Positions 13,659 through 19,323 of a DNA stretch of 55,313 bases are shown in pieces. The translations under genes and the position numbers were made by a program. This DNA comes from a virus, in IMG/VR virus record IMGVR_UViG_3300047564_001761, positions 1 through 55,313 of that record. The stretch is one strand, 5' to 3'. Positions within the stretch are counted from its first letter, which is position 1. Each line of letters starts with the position of its first letter. The notes beneath the pieces were generated by a model. The model saw only the letters and a list, made by a program, of their open reading frames with translations, did not search any database and was not told the origin of the DNA.

Positions 13659-14075
13659 TTAGAGATACTTAGCAATTTGCTTCATGGTTGAAGCATTTAC
13701 TGTTTCCTCATCTGTCATCTTTAGAATTGTGAGAGCATTTGTGATGTCCTCTACAATTTCATTGTATGTGTGCTGGTGCATAATTGTGAAATCACGCTCA
13801 GGCTCTTTAGGGAAATCGGTTTCCTTTACAATCAAATCAAAATCAACATTAAGAGAGTTGTTCCAAGAGCGATAAGATGTGCGGAAGTTTTCAGCCTTCT
13901 TGATGTTTGCAATAGCAAAATCTTGAACTTCCTTACGCCACTTTTCTCTTGACTTCTCATACTTTGCTTCGTTTGCACCCTGCTCAGCATAGTCTTTCTT
14001 GATTGTTGCCAACTTTGTTTCCAAAGCCTTGATTACCTTTGGTGTTGCCACCTTTACTGTGATTGCTCTGCTCAT
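13659..14075 (-). CDS. hypothetical coiled-coil protein, 138 aa
   Basis: Long charged helices (KALETKLATIKKDYAEQGAN) indicate coiled coil, with a short mixed centre and a helical end. No family recognised. Start 14075 follows a GGAATAACATG-type site, and a TGGACA/TAAAAT promoter with a degenerate CRP-like site lies upstream. Confidence 0.65.
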   Translation of the reverse strand: MSRAITVKVATPKVIKALETKLATIKKDYAEQGANEAKYEKSREKWRKEVQDFAIANIKKAENFRTSYRSWNNSLNVDFDLIVKETDFPKEPERDFTIMHQHTYNEIVEDITNALTILKMTDEETVNASTMKQIAKYL

Positions 14076-14110
14076 GTTATTCCTGTTCTTTTAGTGGGTT
14101 ATTAGGGAGT

Positions 14111-14166
14111 ATTTTAGCAGATGGGCTGAACTATTGTCCAGCCCACCCGCTGTGATTTACATTACT
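14111..14166 (-). promoter_or_regulatory. promoter with weak CRP-like site
   Basis: TGTGATTTACATTACT (14151-14166, right half poor), TGGACA (14140-14135), 18-base spacer, TAAAAT (14116-14111). Confidence 0.5.
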
Positions 14167-14308
14167 TTGCTGTTGTCCAGCGGTCTTGACCATTGACGGA
14201 TAGTCTGATACGATAAGAGCCATTATCGTTCTTGACTACTTCCTGAACCTCACCTGTTACGCCTGACTTAGCAGTTGTAAAGGTTTCACCGATTTTTGGA
14301 GTTGCCAT
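14162..14308 (-). CDS. SH3/KOW-like mini-protein, 48 aa (paralogue 2)
   Basis: Begins MATPKIGETFTTAKSGVTGE and shares the IGxxFTTxKxGVTG core with the gene at 13422-13592. Beta-rich with a C-terminal RWTTAK. AAGGAAGC ribosome site. The duplication within a kilobase and independent promoters suggest two related small binders with different timing. Confidence 0.6.
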   Translation of the reverse strand: MATPKIGETFTTAKSGVTGEVQEVVKNDNGSYRIRLSVNGQDRWTTAK

Positions 14309-14340
14309 TTGTGCTTCCTTTCTGTTGTTGTTGAGAGAGA

Positions 14341-14416
14341 ATTATAGCAAAACCCACCGACATACACAAATCCAAAATGCTATCAAATCGGACATTTTCC
14401 TGTGATAAAAAACACA
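14341..14416 (-). promoter_or_regulatory. TGTCGG-N10-TATAAT promoter with CRP-like site
   Basis: TGTGATAAAAAACACA (14401-14416, one mismatch), the shared AAATCGGACATTTT box (14385-14398), TGTCGG (14362-14357) and TATAAT (14346-14341). Confidence 0.6.
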
Positions 14417-14539
14417 TTAGCGTAACTTGACTTTCGCCAAAAAATCGGCGGCAAATTCCAGGGATTCCTGTGAGATCTTAGTAATGCATGTAATAGCAAG
14501 TAGTAGCTCTGTGCGGCGCTGTCGGGCGTGTCTAAATTA

Positions 14540-14574
14540 GTTGAAAGTTAAACCAATTTGATTTAACTTTCAAC
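14540..14574 (-). terminator. long perfect hairpin
   Basis: Thirteen-base-pair stem GTTGAAAGTTAAA/TTTAACTTTCAAC with a nine-base loop, just past the stop at 14589. The T-run is on the plus side, so it may also stop rightward transcription. Confidence 0.6.
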
Positions 14575-14588
14575 CTTTTTAGATCGTG

Positions 14589-14879
14589 TTACTTTCCTGA
14601 AACTTTTCCATCTCGCCAAAAGTTTTTAGTCCAAAGTTTTCCATTTGGTTCTGCTAAATTATAAGTTGCGTATTCTTCAGCGTCACCGAAATCAACGCAC
14701 TTATTAAAATCATTTACTGCGTCAAGTGCAAAGTTATAGCGTTGTGTATTTACTAATTCACCATCATAGTAAGTTGTTAGTGCGTAGTCGTATTCCAAAG
14801 TTTCCCCCTTGTTGTAGTTCATAAATGTACCGCCTCTCTCAAACCAGTTTCGTCTTTTTTCTAATTCAGTAATTGTCAC
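14589..14879 (-). CDS. hypothetical protein, 96 aa (GTG start) or 77 aa
   Basis: The GTG at 14879 overlaps the upstream stop (TAGTG); an internal ATG at 14822 would give a 77-aa protein. Tyr/Asn-rich alpha/beta protein with LEYDYALTTYYDGELVNTQR. No family recognised. Ends at a long hairpin. Confidence 0.6.
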   Translation of the reverse strand: MTITELEKRRNWFERGGTFMNYNKGETLEYDYALTTYYDGELVNTQRYNFALDAVNDFNKCVDFGDAEEYATYNLAEPNGKLWTKNFWRDGKVSGK

Positions 14880-15043
14880 TACTCATTAACCCAGTCAATG
14901 GTTAGTTCATCAGATAGTTCTGCGATACAATCGCAAGGCTCTACATCATAGTCGTATTCATTTCCAAAGAAAATAAATCCTGCTCCACCGCACTCATCAC
15001 ATGGAGCAGAAACAATCTCGATTAGTTCTTTTACATTAGCCAT
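14879..15043 (-). CDS. DnaJ-zinc-finger-like mini-protein, 54 aa
   Basis: CDECGGAGFIFF repeats the CxxCxGxG character of the DnaJ/YrvA zinc knuckle, followed by CDC. A single knuckle is present, so it is not a complete DnaJ domain. Start 15043 follows the AAAGGAAAACTAAA ribosome site; the longer frame to 15148 is out of context. Function unknown. Confidence 0.6.
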   Translation of the reverse strand: MANVKELIEIVSAPCDECGGAGFIFFGNEYDYDVEPCDCIAELSDELTIDWVNE

Positions 15044-15044
15044 T

Positions 15045-15158
15045 TTAGTTTTCCTTTCGTGTTGTTGTTGGAATTGTAGCAGATAGCACTGACAATGCCT
15101 CCGCCTTGCTTGCTTCACGTTGAGCAATAACGTGAGCCTTGAATTCATCTAGGTTCAT
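15045..15158 (-). CDS. 37-aa helical peptide
   Basis: Begins MNLDEFKAHVIAQREASKAE. It ends inside the ribosome site of the next gene and has the same AAAGGAAAACTAAA leader, so it is translationally linked. No family recognised. Confidence 0.5.
   Translation of the reverse strand: MNLDEFKAHVIAQREASKAEALSVLSATIPTTTRKEN
15073..15094 (-). promoter_or_regulatory. internal TGTCAG-N10-TACAAT promoter
   Basis: TGTCAG (15094-15089), ten bases, TACAAT (15078-15073), inside the 37-aa gene and upstream of the zinc mini-protein gene. Same layout as six other leftward promoters. Confidence 0.45.
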
Positions 15159-15250
15159 TTAGTTTTCCTTTCGTTAGAAAATTGTGTGTGAGTTCTTACT
15201 TACGACATTGGGCGAGAACACTCACGAAACTGCCCCTGTTTCGATTTTAG

Positions 15251-15454
15251 TTAATCGGAATTCTTAACCGCAACTGTGCGGAAAGTTGTAGAAATACGAT
15301 TAGTAGGCTGTACCTCTACTAGATAGGTATCGCAACCTTCATACCATACCGCTTTAGGGTGTGGCTCGGCGTTGATAATAATTCCTTCAAGGGAATTGGA
15401 GTAATACTGCTTACCTACTAGGAGGTTACGGACAGAGTATACATTTGCTGACAT
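15251..15454 (-). CDS. hypothetical protein, 67 aa
   Basis: Begins MSANVYSVRNLLVGKQYYSN. The ATG at 15454 after AAAGGAAATAAA is chosen over the TTG at 15502, which lies in the promoter. Beta-rich, possibly an SH3-like fold. Not assigned. Confidence 0.6.
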   Translation of the reverse strand: MSANVYSVRNLLVGKQYYSNSLEGIIINAEPHPKAVWYEGCDTYLVEVQPTNRISTTFRTVAVKNSD

Positions 15455-15479
15455 TTTATTTCCTTTCTTTATACCCGCA

Positions 15480-15545
15480 ATTATAGCGGATAGGTCTGAC
15501 AAATTATTAAGTTTTGGGGGGTGTGTCGTTGTGATTTATATCACA
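15480..15545 (-). promoter_or_regulatory. TGTCAG-N10-TATAAT promoter with perfect CRP-like site
   Basis: TGTGATTTATATCACA (15530-15545), TGTCAG (15501-15496), TATAAT (15485-15480). The palindrome overlaps the stop codon of the upstream gene. Confidence 0.65.
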
Positions 15546-15663
15546 ACGCACCTTCCTGAAATAAACCTATTTCAAGGTCTAGCAATTCGGACGGGGTGGC
15601 GTCTGATAAATCAACCCAGCCAGCACCCTCTTCATCTATTCTGAATATTTCAATATAACCCAT
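15541..15663 (-). CDS. 40-aa acidic peptide
   Basis: Begins MGYIEIFRIDEEGAGWVDLS. AAAGGATAACTA ribosome site, own promoter and CRP-like site. Acidic strand-helix mini-protein; unknown. Confidence 0.5.
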   Translation of the reverse strand: MGYIEIFRIDEEGAGWVDLSDATPSELLDLEIGLFQEGAL

Positions 15664-15691
15664 AGTTAGTTATCCTTTCTTTATGTCTGAA

Positions 15692-15767
15692 ATTATAGCA
15701 TGGGGGACTGACAAATTTCTTGTTACCTCTCAGTATTTGAGACAAAATTCCTGTGATAAAAATCACA
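15692..15767 (-). promoter_or_regulatory. TGTCAG-N10-TATAAT promoter with perfect CRP-like site
   Basis: TGTGATAAAAATCACA (15752-15767), TGTCAG (15713-15708), TATAAT (15697-15692); drives the 40-aa gene. Confidence 0.65.
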
Positions 15768-15840
15768 TGATCATAAATTCCTGTGAAAAAGTTATCCACA
15801 GAATAATCCCCAGACACGCCCGACCTCGTGGGGCGGCAAA

Positions 15841-15858
15841 TTCGAACAGATGTTCGAA
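15841..15858. promoter_or_regulatory. actinobacterial-type LexA (SOS) box candidate
   Basis: TTCGAACAGATGTTCGAA is a palindrome with eight-base arms containing CGAAC-N4-GTTCG, the LexA-box form of Actinobacteria and Firmicutes. It sits between the end of the 16600-15891 operon and the gene at 15663. It could alternatively be a terminator hairpin of the operon. Confidence 0.45.
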
Positions 15859-15890
15859 CTGCATTTATAATTATGAATTGTTATGCATAA

Positions 15891-16067
15891 TTATTCAAAG
15901 TAGAACGGATCAAATTCTCCATCGAATAATTCAGCGTCAGCTGAATTTTCAAATTCAAATTCATCAGTTTCATTTATTACTTCTGGAGTAGTAAATAATT
16001 CTGAATTATCCTCGTAGTAATTATCCCAATTATATTTGGGCTGTTCCCATGACATTGTGTAACTCAT
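15891..16067 (-). CDS. 58-aa acidic Asn/Tyr-rich protein
   Basis: Begins MSYTMSWEQPKYNWDNYYED, highly acidic (FEFENSADAELFDGEFD). Last of five genes coupled by ATGA overlaps. An acidic DNA-mimic character is possible; not assigned. Confidence 0.55.
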   Translation of the reverse strand: MSYTMSWEQPKYNWDNYYEDNSELFTTPEVINETDEFEFENSADAELFDGEFDPFYFE

Positions 16068-16177
16068 AGATAGTTCTCCTTACATTCTGAACAAACGAAA
16101 TTAATTTTGCAATAGCAGCCAACGGCGGAAAGTAGATTATCATTCTGATAATCGTAGTAATCATCACGATAACTCAT
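16064..16177 (-). CDS. 37-aa zinc-binding-type peptide
   Basis: Acidic/Tyr-rich start then CYC and CSEC (four cysteines in its second half). ATGA overlaps with both neighbours support translation. Confidence 0.5.
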   Translation of the reverse strand: MSYRDDYYDYQNDNLLSAVGCYCKINFVCSECKENYL

Positions 16178-16323
16178 TCTGAAACCTCCTCAACATGGAA
16201 AGCGTTAAACTTATCGAGTTCATTCTCGCTAAGTGGGTAGAGTGTTTTATTAAGTGCAAAGATTGCGCTTAGTTCATCTTGTGCCTCTACGACATAAGAT
16301 ATAAGTACATTATATTTACTCAT
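16174..16323 (-). CDS. 49-aa hypothetical protein
   Basis: Begins MSKYNVLISYVVEAQDELSA, a strand-helix layout with an acidic C-terminus. Overlaps both neighbours in the operon. Unknown. Confidence 0.5.
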   Translation of the reverse strand: MSKYNVLISYVVEAQDELSAIFALNKTLYPLSENELDKFNAFHVEEVSE

Positions 16324-16427
16324 TTATATTCTCCTTTCGAGATAAGTTCATCTAGTTTTAAAACTAGTTCATCTTGAGGTTCATCAAGATAGTTTTTTAA
16401 TTCTGAATTTTTTACGAAGTCTATCAT
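16320..16427 (-). CDS. 35-aa hypothetical peptide
   Basis: Begins MIDFVKNSELKNYLDEPQDE, a helical acidic peptide; overlaps the genes before and after. GAAAGGAG inside its end serves the next gene. Confidence 0.45.
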   Translation of the reverse strand: MIDFVKNSELKNYLDEPQDELVLKLDELISKGEYK

Positions 16428-16600
16428 TTAGATACCTTCCAATCTGTCCACATTGGTAGACGCTCAGGGTCGGTATCGTTATACCAACGCTCAATATTGT
16501 TTTCACAAACTTCACAAAATGTGAATTGTGTATCTGCATATTCTGAGATAGCAGGTTTGAATGGTGTGTGCTCTGCACACTTGATAATTGTTGAATTCAT
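16424..16600 (-). CDS. 58-aa Cys/His protein, operon head
   Basis: Begins MNSTIIKCAEHTPFKPAISE and contains CAEH and CEVC, a plausible C-x2-H/C-x2-C zinc site. First of the five-gene overlapping operon 16600-15891, with an AAAGGAATTC ribosome site behind a small leader hairpin. Confidence 0.55.
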   Translation of the reverse strand: MNSTIIKCAEHTPFKPAISEYADTQFTFCEVCENNIERWYNDTDPERLPMWTDWKVSK

Positions 16601-16617
16601 TTGAATTCCTTTCTAGT

Positions 16618-16768
16618 TTGAGAACCTTTCTCAACTTTCTTTATAATGGAATTATAACAGGGGGGTCTGACATTTACTGACTGGTAATGCCACAAATCGG
16701 ACATTTTGAAATGTGATGTAGGTCATGTGGATAACTCACGCTCAAATTTCCGTGTGATTTAAATCACG
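16618..16768 (-). promoter_or_regulatory. promoter region with leader hairpin, TATAAT box and two CRP-like sites
   Basis: From upstream: TGTGATTTAAATCACG (16753-16768), a DnaA-box-like TGTGGATAA (16728-16736), TGTGATGTAGGTCATG (16712-16727), AAATCGGACATTTT (16694-16707), TGTCAG (16672-16667), TATAAT (16656-16651), then a leader hairpin TTGAGAA-AGG-TTCTCAA (16618-16634) before ACTAGAAAGG. Confidence 0.6.
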
Positions 16769-16808
16769 TGCATAAACCTGTGGAGGACACGCCCGAGTGC
16801 GGGGGCCG

Positions 16809-16853
16809 CAAAATTTTCGCAGCTTGTCAAGTTAACACGCCGAGAAAATTTTG
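16809..16853 (-). terminator. inverted repeat below the 16930 genes
   Basis: CAAAATTTTC (16809-16818) and GAAAATTTTG (16844-16853) pair around a 25-base loop, just downstream of the 20-aa peptide gene; a possible terminator. Confidence 0.4.
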
Positions 16854-16867
16854 TTTTTTATTTTTTT

Positions 16868-16930
16868 TTATAATGTGATCAGAATTCCAAAAGCTAAACA
16901 AAATAAAAAGAAAATAAAAGTCTCTTTCAT
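16868..16930 (-). CDS. 20-aa hydrophobic micropeptide
   Basis: MKETFIFFLFCLAFGILITL is essentially one transmembrane helix. Its ATG overlaps the upstream stop (ATGAAATGA). The very short length makes it uncertain, but three other tiny membrane peptides occur in this phage. Confidence 0.35.
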   Translation of the reverse strand: MKETFIFFLFCLAFGILITL

Positions 16931-17097
16931 TTCATGCATGCTTCCCAAAATCTATCGGAATCAAATCTTTCGTTATCTTCCGAAAACATAACGGCGAAAT
17001 CATCCACCAAATCTTCATAAGTAAAACTGTTACCGATTAAATCTTTATAAGTAGAAAGAATCTCGGCGGTCTTTACATAGTCTTTACGTGTCATCAT
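16927..17097 (-). CDS. 56-aa conserved actinophage-type protein
   Basis: Begins MMTRKDYVKTAEILSTYKDL and contains FEDLVDDFA-like and DNERFDSDRFWEAC text that closely recalls a small protein family found in many actinophages. All-helical; function unknown. Start 17097, or 17094 if the second Met is used. Confidence 0.65.
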   Translation of the reverse strand: MMTRKDYVKTAEILSTYKDLIGNSFTYEDLVDDFAVMFSEDNERFDSDRFWEACMK

Positions 17098-17098
17098 A

Positions 17099-17203
17099 TT
17101 AATTTAGTCCGTTCTCTCGTAGGTCCTTGATTACTGCAATTAGTAGGGGAATGGTAACGCCTGCCAAGATTAATTGGACGGCGGTTGTTAGTAGTCTATT
17201 CAT
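17099..17203 (-). CDS. 34-aa single-span membrane peptide
   Basis: Begins MNRLLTTAVQLILAGVTIPL, one hydrophobic helix then a charged tail. TAATG overlap with the upstream gene. Confidence 0.5.
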   Translation of the reverse strand: MNRLLTTAVQLILAGVTIPLLIAVIKDLRENGLN

Positions 17204-17403
17204 TAGAAATCATCTCCGAACATGTCTAGGATTTCATTTACCTGTTCATCTGTTAGGTGTTCTGTCTCTATAGCCTTAGAGAAACCGAAGACATCTTCTT
17301 CCTCTTCCTCTACAGGGTATTCATCTAAGTAGGTGTAGGCATCTGCTACATCCTCTTGAATTGTGTCCCATTTAGACATTTTACTATTATCGAATGAGTA
17401 CAT
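17203..17403 (-). CDS. 66-aa very acidic protein
   Basis: Acidic protein with an EEEEED run and C-terminal LTDEQVNEILDMFGDDF helix. TAATG junctions at both ends. Could mimic DNA or bind a basic partner; no family recognised. Confidence 0.55.
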   Translation of the reverse strand: MYSFDNSKMSKWDTIQEDVADAYTYLDEYPVEEEEEDVFGFSKAIETEHLTDEQVNEILDMFGDDF

Positions 17404-17567
17404 TACTTAGCCTCCAATTTCTGTACATTAGCGGTAAACTTTACCTTCTTACCTAAGTCGCTAGCATTTAGCGAATTGATTAGGTGGTCAATTTCTTTTG
17501 TATCTGTTGCAACATTGTCAATAGATAGTAGACGAGAGCCTTGCCAAATTGAGTAAGTGATTTTCAT
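17403..17567 (-). CDS. 54-aa hypothetical protein
   Basis: Begins MKITYSIWQGSRLLSIDNVA, beta-rich with a short central helix. First gene of the 17567-16868 cluster, with GGAAATAAATAA before the ATG. A CRP-like promoter lies upstream. Confidence 0.55.
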   Translation of the reverse strand: MKITYSIWQGSRLLSIDNVATDTKEIDHLINSLNASDLGKKVKFTANVQKLEAK

Positions 17568-17607
17568 TTATTTATTTCCTATTCTTTTAGTTTTATTTAT
17601 TGAGATT

Positions 17608-17662
17608 ATTCTAGGGGATAGACTTAAGAAAGTCAAGTTTATTTAGTGTGTTGTTACTCACA
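17608..17662 (-). promoter_or_regulatory. promoter with CRP/GlxR-like site
   Basis: AGTGTG/CACACT palindrome, core TGTGTTGTTACTCACA (17647-17662, one mismatch), TTGACT (17636-17631), 17-base spacer, TAGAAT (17613-17608). Confidence 0.65.
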
Positions 17663-17869
17663 CTGTCCGCATGGACACTGTGGGAACTCTCGTTCCTGCT
17701 TGATACGATTAGCAAGAGCGATAACCTTGTTATAGGTATCGGCGGAGGCGCCTCTAAAAGAGACCACCTCTCCATTTGCTACCATTTGAGCAGCGAGAGT
17801 AATTCTAGCGTTAAGGTCAAGGTGACCGAACTTAGAGTGGTTAATTTTGTTTTTATCTAGTGTAGTCAT
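17654..17869 (-). CDS. hypothetical protein, 71 aa, C-terminal CPCGQC
   Basis: Helical protein ending QCPCGQCE, a cysteine cluster that could bind metal. Overlaps the CRP-like site of the next operon at its stop. AAAGGTGGTCACCAA before the ATG supplies the ribosome site. Unknown role. Confidence 0.6.
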   Translation of the reverse strand: MTTLDKNKINHSKFGHLDLNARITLAAQMVANGEVVSFRGASADTYNKVIALANRIKQEREFPQCPCGQCE

Positions 17870-17929
17870 TTGGTGACCACCTTTCTTTAGTTTAGTTTAT
17901 TTTTATTTCTATTAAATTGTTATGGCTTA

Positions 17930-17984
17930 AGCCTAGCAGACCAAAGGCGGAAAGTCAAGCCTATTTAGTGTGAGGTTAATCACA
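17930..17984 (-). promoter_or_regulatory. promoter with perfect CRP/GlxR-like site
   Basis: TGTGAGGTTAATCACA (17969-17984), TTGACT as -35, 17-base spacer, TAGGCT (17935-17930). Spacing and surrounding bases nearly duplicate the promoter at 17608-17662. Confidence 0.65.
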
Positions 17985-18152
17985 CTGGCTAGGGGACTTA
18001 GAGTAAGAGTAAGCCATAGCCTCTCTATCGAACCATGCGAACATCTGTTCGGTTTTATGAGACTTGTCTACTTTACAGAACATGTCCCAAGAGTCGCCTG
18101 TCCAATTACAGGACTGGCACTTACTAACTTGATGTGATAAAACTTTTGTCAT
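17976..18152 (-). CDS. 58-aa CxxC protein
   Basis: Begins MTKVLSHQVSKCQSCNWTGD; CQSC plus later Cys residues suggest a zinc knuckle. A CGAAC-N4-GTTCG SOS-type sequence lies inside the gene (18038-18051). Own promoter with leader hairpin and CRP-like site. Confidence 0.55.
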   Translation of the reverse strand: MTKVLSHQVSKCQSCNWTGDSWDMFCKVDKSHKTEQMFAWFDREAMAYSYSKSPSQCD

Positions 18153-18167
18153 TTTGACCTTTCTAGT

Positions 18168-18275
18168 TTAGAGACCTTCTCTAACTTTCTAATAGTGTAA
18201 CTATAACACCCCCCACTGACATTTTCAACTTGAAAAACGGGTAAATCGGACATTATTTTTGTGATTTACACCACA
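18168..18275 (-). promoter_or_regulatory. promoter region with leader hairpin and CRP-like site
   Basis: TGTGATTTACACCACA (18260-18275, one mismatch), AAATCGGACATTAT (18243-18256), TGTCAG (18221-18216), TATAGT (18205-18200), then hairpin TTAGAGA-AGG-TCTCTAA (18168-18184) and ACTAGAAAGG. Same layout as 16618-16768. Confidence 0.6.
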
Positions 18276-18367
18276 TGGATCTATGGGCGCACTATTTGTC
18301 CGAATTATACTAAAAAAAGTATGCATCATACAAGAAAAATATATATTCACATTTTTATAAATCTAAT

Positions 18368-18404
18368 ATTCTAGTTGACTAAAAATATAGGGCGGTGATA
18401 TAAT
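18368..18404 (+). promoter_or_regulatory. promoter with TTCTAG-TTGA-CTA element
   Basis: ATTCTAGTTGACTA element, TTGACT (18375-18380), 18-base spacer, TATAAT (18399-18404). The start is predicted at 18411, the first base of the next ATG. Confidence 0.7.
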
Positions 18405-18410
18405 CAGATC

Positions 18411-18488
18411 ATGAGAACAATAATTGCCATAACCATAGTCACTATAATGACCTTTATACTTGGCATATGCTATCAGATATTTTCCTAA
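18411..18488 (+). CDS. 25-aa membrane micropeptide, leaderless
   Basis: MRTIIAITIVTIMTFILGIC forms one transmembrane helix and ends YQIFS. The promoter places the transcript start exactly on its ATG, and the tRNA-Ile gene follows eight bases later. Could be only a tRNA leader, but promoter geometry favours translation. Confidence 0.45.
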   Translation: MRTIIAITIVTIMTFILGICYQIFS

Positions 18489-18495
18489 TCTCTTT

Positions 18496-18570
18496 GGGGA
18501 TATAGCTTAATCTGGTTAAAGCAATTGTCTTATATACAATCGAGTTTGGGTTCAAATCCCAATATCCCTA
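18496..18570 (+). tRNA. tRNA-Ile (TAT)
   Basis: Acceptor GGGGATA/TATCCCT (first pair a wobble), D stem GCTT/AAGC, anticodon stem ATTGT/ACAAT around CTTATAT (anticodon TAT, reading AUA), T stem TTGGG/CCCAA. CCA not encoded. AUA is rare in many GC-richer actinobacteria but frequent in AT-rich genes here, a sensible reason to carry it. Confidence 0.85.
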
Positions 18571-18605
18571 CAAAAAAATTTTATTAACATTTTTGAATAT
18601 CTAAT

Positions 18606-18637
18606 ATTCTAGTTGACTAGAATTTATGTGATACAAT
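18606..18637 (+). promoter_or_regulatory. perfect TTCTAG-TTGA-CTAGAA palindrome plus extended -10
   Basis: ATTCTAG-TTGA-CTAGAAT (18606-18623) is a perfect inverted repeat. Extended -10 TGATACAAT (18629-18637) predicts a start at 18644, the A of the cupin ATG. The palindrome covers the upstream promoter DNA, so it may be an activator site or operator. Confidence 0.65.
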
Positions 18638-18643
18638 TATTTT

Positions 18644-19192
18644 ATGATACAACAATTACAATCTAGAGAAATAAAAACGGCGGTATTAAAAGGTTTAATG
18701 GAAGAATCCAGAATAAACCGAAAGCCATTTGTCATAAGAGATTTCTATAAGCCTATGTTTGGATGGGATTTCGGAATCGACTTGCTCAATAAATGCATGT
18801 TAAATTCTGAACCAAATATCAGCATGATCAAAACTGGTGATTACTACTTCATCTTGCAACCAAGTGAAAAGTATAACGATATCTACTCTGATTACTATGA
18901 TCTGATTAATACAGCTCATCCAGATGGAGTAATATCTATTCCAGTAATACTGGTGAGTATATTTAATAACATCCCAAATCTTACTGAGCATGCAGATCCA
19001 TTAGATCAGATGCATCTAGCTATAGTTGGAAGCAGTAATTGGAAAATTACATTAGACGACGGTGAGATAGAAAGATTTACTCTAAACCCAGGAGACTTTA
19101 TCTTTATGCCTATAGGTATTAAACATGAGGTTAACTCAGAAACTCCTAGAATGGGAATTACTTTTTCATCTAATAATATTCTAGTTGACTAG
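18644..19192 (+). CDS. cupin/JmjC-like protein, 182 aa
   Basis: The C-terminal half carries cupin motifs: HADPLDQMHLAIVGSSNWKI (an H-x-D-like metal site with G and W, as in the JmjC/Cupin_4 group) and LNPGDFIFMPIGIKHEV (the second cupin motif with its histidine). By family such proteins are often 2-oxoglutarate/Fe(II) hydroxylases. The N-terminal 90 residues are unassigned. Leaderless promoter; isolated rightward gene beside tRNA-Ile. Confidence 0.65.
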   Translation: MIQQLQSREIKTAVLKGLMEESRINRKPFVIRDFYKPMFGWDFGIDLLNKCMLNSEPNISMIKTGDYYFILQPSEKYNDIYSDYYDLINTAHPDGVISIPVILVSIFNNIPNLTEHADPLDQMHLAIVGSSNWKITLDDGEIERFTLNPGDFIFMPIGIKHEVNSETPRMGITFSSNNILVD

Positions 19193-19195
19193 GAT
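19178..19195. promoter_or_regulatory. TTCTAG-TTGA-CTAGGA palindrome copy
   Basis: ATTCTAG-TTGA-CTAGGAT, one mismatch from the perfect copy at 18606, overlapping the stop of the cupin gene. No good -10 follows at normal spacing, so it is more likely a protein-binding site. Confidence 0.5.
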
Positions 19196-19200
19196 TTATG

Positions 19201-19323
19201 TTACTTATCAGTACGATGTTCTTTAGATTTATGATTATTTAATGTGAAGTATGCAAAGGCAGATCGAACTTCGATTTCTTTCTTGCATATCTCACAGATA
19301 ACTACTCTTGATGCATTTGCCAT
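19201..19323 (-). CDS. C2H2-type zinc-finger-like peptide, 40 aa
   Basis: Begins MANASRVVICEICKKEIEVR; C-x2-C followed by NHKSKEH gives the two-cysteine, two-histidine pattern. Overlaps the previous gene by about 20 bases. Possible DNA-binding or adaptor protein. Confidence 0.5.
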   Translation of the reverse strand: MANASRVVICEICKKEIEVRSAFAYFTLNNHKSKEHRTDK

